From Acidimicrobiaceae bacterium (lineage in GTDB: Bacteria; Actinomycetota; Acidimicrobiia; Acidimicrobiales; Bog-793): a stretch of 5,241 nucleotides of DNA. Below the pieces are notes generated by a model. That model saw only the letters and a list, made by a program, of their open reading frames with translations, did not search any database and was not told the origin of the DNA. The translations under genes and the position numbers were made by a program. The stretch covers positions 1-5,241 of the forward strand of contig DAIDIA010000198.1 of assembly GCA_027459565.1 (NCBI GenBank), given 5' to 3'. This document shows, piece by piece, positions 1-5,241 of the stretch; position 1 is the first letter of the stretch, and every line of letters begins with the position of its first letter.

Positions 1-657
1 AAGCGATCTTCTCGAACGCGAGAACCTCGCGTTCGCGAGGCGCCCGAGCAGTGCGCGCAAAACGAGTCCGCGAAAGTACAGCTCCTCGACAACGGGGCTG
101 CCGAGACAGACGAAGAAGCCGAGCACGAGAAAGCGCGAACCGGTGATGTTGTGGGTCAGGGAGTTCGCGGGATCGTTGAGACGCGTGAAGAGGTTCGGAA
201 CGAACGGCACAAGCGGCAGCTCGAGGAGTGGCGTGAGAAGGTACTGGCCGAGAAGACCTATCACGATCCCGATCGGCAGGTCCACCAGCCGGATCGCGAT
301 CCCGTAGTCGGCGCGCATCTGTGCGAACGCCCCGAGATGACCGTCGACCGACTCCGTCAACTGCGCTCCCTGGCCGGCGCGACCGGGACCGTCGATGCGT
401 CCACGCGCGAGCGGGCGCGCGAGCATGACCGCCAGCACGAGACCCATCCACAGTCCGACGAGGTTGAGGAGGTCCTCGCGAAAGAGACTCGGTGAAGACG
501 TCGCGCCCGCGCGGTGTGGCCAGAGATTCACCGCGATGGTCGCGATCAGCCAGCCCGAGACGAGTCCGGTGACCGCCACGCCGAGTCCGAACGGATTCGG
601 CTTCGCCGTCGTCGCGACCACGAGGGAACGGATGCGACCCGCGGCCGGAGAGGACAT
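1..657 (-). CDS. CPBP family intramembrane metalloprotease, N-terminal part (C-terminus beyond window)
   Basis: An open frame of 219 codons runs from an ATG at 657 off the left edge with no stop. Residues 191-196 read EELYFR, followed by Gly. This matches the EExxxR(G) signature of the CPBP/Abi family (Rce1-like intramembrane proteases), where the glutamates are catalytic. The motif follows a hydrophobic stretch, as the family requires. Hydrophobic segments lie at about residues 24-45, 64-82, 127-147 and 175-190, giving a polytopic membrane protein. The later family motifs (FxxxH and HxxxN/D) would lie outside the window, so catalytic completeness cannot be judged. The ATG was chosen because AAGGTGGT stands just upstream; a GTG nine codons earlier lacks such support. 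The gene is divergent from ftsH across 104 bp. Bacterial CPBP proteins have varied roles (protein maturation, bacteriocin immunity, membrane stress); the role here is unknown. The last visible codons include three AGA/AGG codons, used nowhere else in this fragment. Confidence 0.88.
   Translation of the reverse strand, partial: MSSPAAGRIRSLVVATTAKPNPFGLGVAVTGLVSGWLIATIAVNLWPHRAGATSSPSLFREDLLNLVGLWMGLVLAVMLARPLARGRIDGPGRAGQGAQLTESVDGHLGAFAQMRADYGIAIRLVDLPIGIVIGLLGQYLLTPLLELPLVPFVPNLFTRLNDPANSLTHNITGSRFLVLGFFVCLGSPVVEELYFRGLVLRALLGRLANARFSRSRRSL
13..35. repeat. 10-bp inverted repeat with 3-nt loop inside the CPBP gene
   Basis: CGAACGCGAG (13-22) and CTCGCGTTCG (26-35) are exact reverse complements separated by three bases. 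They can form a tight hairpin in the mRNA of the CPBP gene, shortly after the EExxxR motif. A second, overlapping pairing (CCTCGCG 25-31 with CGCGAGG 34-40) competes with it. The frame stays open through it. Confidence 0.7.
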
Positions 658-660
658 CGC

Positions 661-668
661 ACCACCTT
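661..668 (-). promoter_or_regulatory. Ribosome binding site of the CPBP gene
   Basis: Read on the minus strand this is AAGGTGGT, one mismatch from the consensus AAGGAGGT, ending 3 nt before the ATG at 657. The spacing is short but workable. It decides the start in favour of this ATG over the in-frame GTG nine codons upstream. It also contrasts with ftsH across the same intergenic region, which has no usable Shine-Dalgarno site. Confidence 0.6.
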
Positions 669-711
669 GGTCGGAGTTCGCCACTCGGTCAAACCCATTT
701 TGGGGAAAAGA

Positions 712-717
712 ACCCTA
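712..717 (-). promoter_or_regulatory. Possible -10 element for the CPBP gene
   Basis: On the minus strand this reads TAGGGT, which fits TANNNT and lies about 54 nt upstream of the CPBP ATG. No convincing -35 hexamer stands 16-18 nt further upstream (that area is GC-only). This is only a candidate; the gene's promoter must lie somewhere in this 104-bp region or inside the start of ftsH. Confidence 0.2.
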
Positions 718-727
718 CCCCCTGCGT

Positions 728-761
728 CTGAACGGCGGCGACACCGGCCTACGATGGAGCA
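728..761 (+). promoter_or_regulatory. ftsH promoter giving a probable leaderless transcript
   Basis: TACGAT at 750-755 fits the actinobacterial -10 consensus TANNNT. The six bases 756-761 separate it from the A of the ftsH ATG at 762, so the expected transcription start coincides with the first base of the start codon. A weak -35 (CTGAAC, 728-733, three matches to TTGACA) lies 16 nt upstream of the -10. The GGAG at 756-759 is only 2 nt from the ATG, too close for normal Shine-Dalgarno use. An in-frame TGA at 729-731 with no start codon after it rules out an earlier start. Leaderless mRNAs of this geometry are common in Actinobacteria. Confidence 0.55.
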
Positions 762-2843
<2,082 letters not shown>

Positions 2844-2855
<12 letters not shown>

Positions 2856-2869
2856 TCCCTCTCCCGCGC
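2844..2869 (+). terminator. GC hairpin over the ftsH stop codon, possible terminator
   Basis: GCGCGGG (2844-2850) and CCCGCGC (2863-2869) form a perfect 7-bp all-GC stem with a 12-nt loop that contains the TGA stop codon at 2853-2855. A modestly T-containing stretch (TGATCTATCTGT) follows, but there is no true U-tract. High-GC actinobacterial terminators often lack a strong U-tract. It could act for ftsH, or slow RNA polymerase arriving from the convergent side. Confidence 0.35.
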
Positions 2870-2960
2870 TGATCTATCTGTACCGCCCGTCGCGCGCTCG
2901 AGTGGGGTTCGCGACCTGCCGGCAGAGGATCCACGCGAAACTCTTGCGATTCGCAGGGAT

Positions 2961-2970
2961 GACCGCGGTC
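2961..2970. repeat. 10-bp perfect palindrome GACCGCGGTC
   Basis: The site is a perfect palindrome in the noncoding gap between two gene ends. No function is evident. It lies about 90 nt past the end of the minus-strand operon, so it could contribute to RNA structure at that 3' end. Palindromes of this length also arise by chance in GC-rich DNA. Confidence 0.5.
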
Positions 2971-2993
2971 GCGCGCACCGCACGCGGACTCGC

Positions 2994-3013
2994 GACCGGT
3001 ATCTGCGCCGGTC
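2994..3013 (-). terminator. Short hairpin past the DUF5719-like gene, weak terminator candidate
   Basis: GACCGG (2994-2999) pairs with CCGGTC (3008-3013) across an 8-nt loop, about 45 nt beyond the minus-strand stop at 3059. There is no T-run after it on the minus strand, so any terminator role is speculative. Rho-dependent termination is equally possible. Confidence 0.2.
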
Positions 3014-3058
3014 CGGCGACTGCGCTTTGAGCCGAGCGAGAGTCCCGAGCGATCTGCG

Positions 3059-4537
3059 CTAACGCACGGGGAGCGCGGAGGGCACATTCAGCCCGTGCGC
3101 CGAGAACGCGTATTCGGTCATTCCCGCGACCACCGGCTCGGATGCAATGACGACGATCTCGAGGCCGATTGCGTTCCGAAGGTGGCGAGAGAGGTCGACC
3201 GAGGCGAGCGAGTGCGGGCCGACCCGCATTGGACCGACTCCCGCGATCGCGAGCGATCGCCCCCCAACGACCTCTTCGATGCGCACCGTGGCTGCTCTGC
3301 GCTGTGGGTTCGCGATGGCGACCACCTCGCTCGCGACGTGATCGGAGCGACCGCCACCGACCATCCACGTCCTCTCCGGTAAGACATTTGGCGCGGTGAC
3401 CCCGAATCCGGAGGGGAGCGTCGCCGGGAGCTGGATCTGGCGCGAGCTTGCGGAGAGAGACAGCGGACGGTTGACGATCGTCTCGCGGTCGACGATCAGC
3501 GCACCCCGACCAAGCACCGCAACCGAGCTCGACTGGATCCCCGCGACGCGCAGACGCGGCATCACGTACTGCAGGTCCGCGTTCGCGCCGACGACCATCG
3601 TGATCTCGCCCTCCGAGCCCGTCCCGCTCACACTCAGCCGGACGCGCTCTTGGTGTCCGGTCGTGTTCAACAGCGAGTAGATCTGTTCGACCCCCGGAGC
3701 GACCACCGTCGGTGCGAACCACCAGGTCGAGAGGGGCACCTGCGAGCCGAGCGAGAGCGCTCGCGCGAGCGCGCCATTCGCGACCTTGAAGTGCAAGACC
3801 CCGACGGCGAGTCGACCACTCACCGTCGTCACGCCGAGGCTCATCTGGGCACGTTGGGGAAGGGCGTGACCCGCGAACAGAACGACATCTTGTCCCGGTT
3901 CGATCGGCACGCTCGAGAAGACGCTCGGCAGTGTGGCGACCGCTCCGGTGGTGAAGCGCAGATCGGCGACCGCCGGGGTCGCGCCGGGATTGAAGAGCGA
4001 GATCGCCATGTTCGACGAGCCTGCGGTCGAGCCCGAGCCGAAGTAGGTGTTCTGCGCGGTATGGGTCGTGCACGCGGAAGTCGTGATCCCGGCGGCGGTC
4101 GTGACGATCTCGTTCACGCCCACCCCGCGCCCGTTGACGATCACACTCGCCGCGCCATAGGTCGCGCCCTTTGCTCCGGGCAGCACGATGGTCTCGTGTC
4201 CCATCGCGGCCACCACATAGGAATGGAGCACGCTCATCCCGGAGTTCGCGGAGATGTGCACCTGCGCATGCACGGCATCCCGGGCGAGGTTGACGATCTG
4301 GATCGACGAGGACTCACCGCGATGGCCGATCGGGAGCGGGCCCGGGCAGTACCAGGCGCTCGAGGTTGCATGCGAGCCGACCATGATCGCCGAGGTCGCA
4401 GCGTCGGCGCCCTGGACCCCCGAGAGGTCGTGGCGTTTGACCACGGAGTTCAAGACACCCGCTCCGGCGAAGACGAGCGCGAATCCGGCGATGATGATCC
4501 GCCGGCGCAGCGTCGATACCTCTCCCCTCGGGCTCAT
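3059..4537 (-). CDS. DUF5719-like membrane-anchored protein with four beta-type repeats
   Basis: Complete 492-residue protein of unknown function. An Arg-rich N-terminus (RRR, 11-13) precedes one hydrophobic segment (about 14-31), read as a signal anchor or uncleaved signal peptide, so the body should be extracytoplasmic. The body repeats a pattern about every 103-119 residues: an aromatic entry (AWYCPG at 61-66, TYFGSG at 164-169, TWWFAP at 271-276, TWMVGG at 390-395), then a hydrophobic strand ending in Asn plus Leu/Pro/Thr (IVNL, LFNP, LLNT, IANP). This suggests tandem beta-sandwich domains. Cys64 and Cys156 are the only cysteines and could form a disulfide. The WYCPG start and the layout recall DUF5719 proteins of Actinobacteria, which lie beside a large glycosyltransferase gene as here. 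Family assignment is from memory of this pattern, not a search. The start overlaps the upstream stop as ATGA and has only a weak ribosome binding site, suggesting coupled translation. No catalytic motif is seen; a binding or scaffold role is inferred. Confidence 0.82.
   Translation of the reverse strand: MSPRGEVSTLRRRIIIAGFALVFAGAGVLNSVVKRHDLSGVQGADAATSAIMVGSHATSSAWYCPGPLPIGHRGESSSIQIVNLARDAVHAQVHISANSGMSVLHSYVVAAMGHETIVLPGAKGATYGAASVIVNGRGVGVNEIVTTAAGITTSACTTHTAQNTYFGSGSTAGSSNMAISLFNPGATPAVADLRFTTGAVATLPSVFSSVPIEPGQDVVLFAGHALPQRAQMSLGVTTVSGRLAVGVLHFKVANGALARALSLGSQVPLSTWWFAPTVVAPGVEQIYSLLNTTGHQERVRLSVSGTGSEGEITMVVGANADLQYVMPRLRVAGIQSSSVAVLGRGALIVDRETIVNRPLSLSASSRQIQLPATLPSGFGVTAPNVLPERTWMVGGGRSDHVASEVVAIANPQRRAATVRIEEVVGGRSLAIAGVGPMRVGPHSLASVDLSRHLRNAIGLEIVVIASEPVVAGMTEYAFSAHGLNVPSALPVR
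3243..3260. repeat. Two GCGATCGC octamers 2 bp apart
   Basis: The self-complementary octamer GCGATCGC occurs at 3243-3250 and again at 3253-3260. Both lie inside the coding sequence for Leu-Ala-Ile-Ala near the C-terminus of the DUF5719-like protein. The coding sequence explains them adequately, and I assign no function. Confidence 0.5.
4534..4537 (-). promoter_or_regulatory. ATGA stop/start overlap coupling two genes
   Basis: On the minus strand, ATGA holds both the ATG of the DUF5719-like gene (4537-4535) and the TGA stop of the glycosyltransferase-like gene (4536-4534). Just upstream there is only GATGG, a poor Shine-Dalgarno match. Reinitiation by ribosomes finishing the upstream gene is the likely way the downstream protein is made, which would tie their amounts together. 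Confidence 0.75.
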
Positions 4538-5241
4538 ACCATCAGCTCGTCAATCGGCGCCGGATCGACCGGCGCGCTCGATCGCGCCTCCTCTGGCGCT
4601 CCCGGGTCCGATCCCGCCATGCCAGAGCCGCGCGCTATGGCGCGCGACCGACGCCGGGAGGCCTGGCGGATGCGACGCTCGCGCAGCCCGATGCGCGCCA
4701 GGAACAGCCAGAGCACCATCTCCGCGATCACCGCAACAAGGTGCACCCACCTCGGCAGTCCGCTCGGTGGCGCGACCGCCCGGAGTCCCGAGGTGTTCTC
4801 GAAGATGCGCGCACCCCCCTCGCTCGGCAGCTGGTGGAGGTCGTTCTGGTTCGCCAGCGCATCGAGGAGTTGCTGGGGGGCGGGGGCGGCCTCGACACTC
4901 TGGATCCCCGAGAGCTGCGGCGCGACAAAGGTGGGAACAATCAGGTAACGGATGTTCTGGCCCGCGAGCAGGCTCCCGAGGGTCACGGTCGAACCGCGTT
5001 CCGCACTGACGATCGCGCGCTCGATCGAGTCTGCGGTACCGATATGGGTGCTCGGCCAGATCGAGGTCGCCGTCGGAAGTCCGCCGAGTGTGATCCCGAA
5101 CGCGAGGCCCGGTGTGATCTGCCAGCTCTTGAGTGGCAAGGCGGCGGGGTTTCCGAGCCAGAGCACGCGCGACCGTGCCTCCGAAGCGGCGGTCGCGCGC
5201 GCGGAGCGCGACGAGCTGTGACTCGCCACCCGGGGTGCGAT
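4534..5241 (-). CDS. C-terminal part of a large membrane glycosyltransferase-like protein (N-terminus beyond window)
   Basis: A frame of 235 codons enters from the right edge and stops at TGA 4536-4534. No start inside the window is required: the frame is open to position 5241, and an internal GTG at 5229 has no special support. Visible residues 25-29 read RVLWL, followed by GNP and LPLKSW, then GLPTATSIWPS and later NIRYLIVP. Such Leu/Trp-rich patterns occur in the extracytoplasmic C-terminal domain of the large polytopic GT2-like proteins encoded beside DUF5719 genes in Actinobacteria (recognised from memory). One membrane segment follows at about residues 164-183 (WVHLVAVIAEMVLWLFLARI). 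After it come many Arg residues (positive-inside, so cytosolic) and a Pro/Ala/acidic tail of about 35 residues. The catalytic domain is not in view, so the enzyme activity is an inference from this fragment and its neighbour. It overlaps the downstream gene by 4 bp. Confidence 0.7.
   Translation of the reverse strand: MAPRVASHSSSRSARATAASEARSRVLWLGNPAALPLKSWQITPGLAFGITLGGLPTATSIWPSTHIGTADSIERAIVSAERGSTVTLGSLLAGQNIRYLIVPTFVAPQLSGIQSVEAAPAPQQLLDALANQNDLHQLPSEGGARIFENTSGLRAVAPPSGLPRWVHLVAVIAEMVLWLFLARIGLRERRIRQASRRRSRAIARGSGMAGSDPGAPEEARSSAPVDPAPIDELMV
4629..4646. repeat. 7-bp GC inverted repeat with TATG loop in the glycosyltransferase-like gene
   Basis: CGCGCGC (4629-4635) and GCGCGCG (4640-4646) flank TATG. 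It lies in the part encoding the basic segment after the last membrane helix, about 95 nt before the stop/start overlap. It could affect ribosome arrival at the coupled start, but short GC stems are frequent in such DNA. Confidence 0.5.

Larger units (their letters stand above)
2856..3058. other. Convergent intergenic region, no gene seen
   Basis: These 203 bases lie between the ftsH stop and the stop of the convergent DUF5719-like gene. Frames on both strands give only Arg/Ser/Ala-rich translations typical of GC-rich noise, with no recognisable motif and no start with a ribosome binding site. The region holds a perfect 10-bp palindrome (GACCGCGGTC, 2961-2970) and a second short hairpin (2994-3013), listed separately. 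It probably serves only as the 3' ends of both transcripts. Confidence 0.6.

Noticed and set aside
151..495. A 114-codon plus-strand frame in the left-edge region
   Set aside because: It lies antisense to the CPBP gene, whose frame has membrane segments and the EELYFR motif. The plus-strand product is only charged residues.
694..704. Short inverted repeat CCCA-TTT-TGGG in the divergent promoter region as an operator
   Set aside because: The arms are only 4 bp, there is no extension, and it cannot be distinguished from chance.
3243..3260. Paired GCGATCGC octamers as a HIP1-like genome repeat or protein-binding site
   Set aside because: Both octamers are accounted for by in-frame codons of a repeat-rich protein. 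Two copies in one window do not show genome-wide over-representation.
2874..4073. A 399-codon minus-strand frame overlapping the DUF5719-like gene and running into the intergenic gap
   Set aside because: Its Arg/Ser/Gly-rich translation has no recognisable domain. The frame with the signal anchor and repeats is the real gene, and it ends naturally at TAG 3061-3059, so a frameshifted C-terminal extension is not needed.
3650..4948. A 432-codon plus-strand frame across the DUF5719-like and glycosyltransferase-like genes
   Set aside because: It is a shadow frame spanning two genes on the other strand. It has a charged low-complexity composition and no ribosome binding site or motif.

Overview
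The window comes from a high-GC bacterium (roughly two-thirds G+C by eye). The pairing of a DUF5719-type anchored protein with a large membrane glycosyltransferase-like protein, together with strong G/C third-position codon use, points to an actinobacterium. Acidimicrobiia or a relative is my best guess, but only at low to moderate confidence. I see no mobile element, CRISPR array, tRNA or rRNA.

Layout. At the left edge, on the minus strand, is the N-terminal 219 codons of a CPBP-family intramembrane protease (1-657), cut by the window edge just after its EExxxR motif. A 104-bp divergent intergenic region (658-761) separates it from a complete ftsH on the plus strand (762-2855). The ftsH start codon sits exactly where transcription should begin from a TACGAT -10 element, so the mRNA is probably leaderless. 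After ftsH comes a 203-bp convergent intergenic region (2856-3058) with a GC hairpin over the ftsH stop codon and no convincing gene. The right half is a minus-strand pair: the C-terminal 235 residues of a large membrane glycosyltransferase-like protein (4534-5241, cut by the right edge), followed by a complete 492-residue DUF5719-like protein (3059-4537). The two share an ATGA stop/start overlap.

How the genes fit together. The left pair are two mechanistically different membrane proteases, transcribed divergently from a shared short region. FtsH is an ATP-driven zinc protease that extracts and degrades membrane and cytosolic proteins. CPBP proteins cleave within the membrane or act in maturation and defence. 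The right pair looks like an operon for an envelope function: a polytopic glycosyltransferase-like protein with an extracytoplasmic C-terminal domain, and a membrane-anchored beta-rich partner. The two halves converge and need not be functionally related.

Nothing here is an obviously new system. The points most worth a second look are the leaderless ftsH start, the G8 homopolymer in the first codons of ftsH, the four-fold internal repeat of the DUF5719-like protein, the coupled GT/DUF5719 start, and a 10-bp hairpin with clustered rare Arg codons in the CPBP gene.
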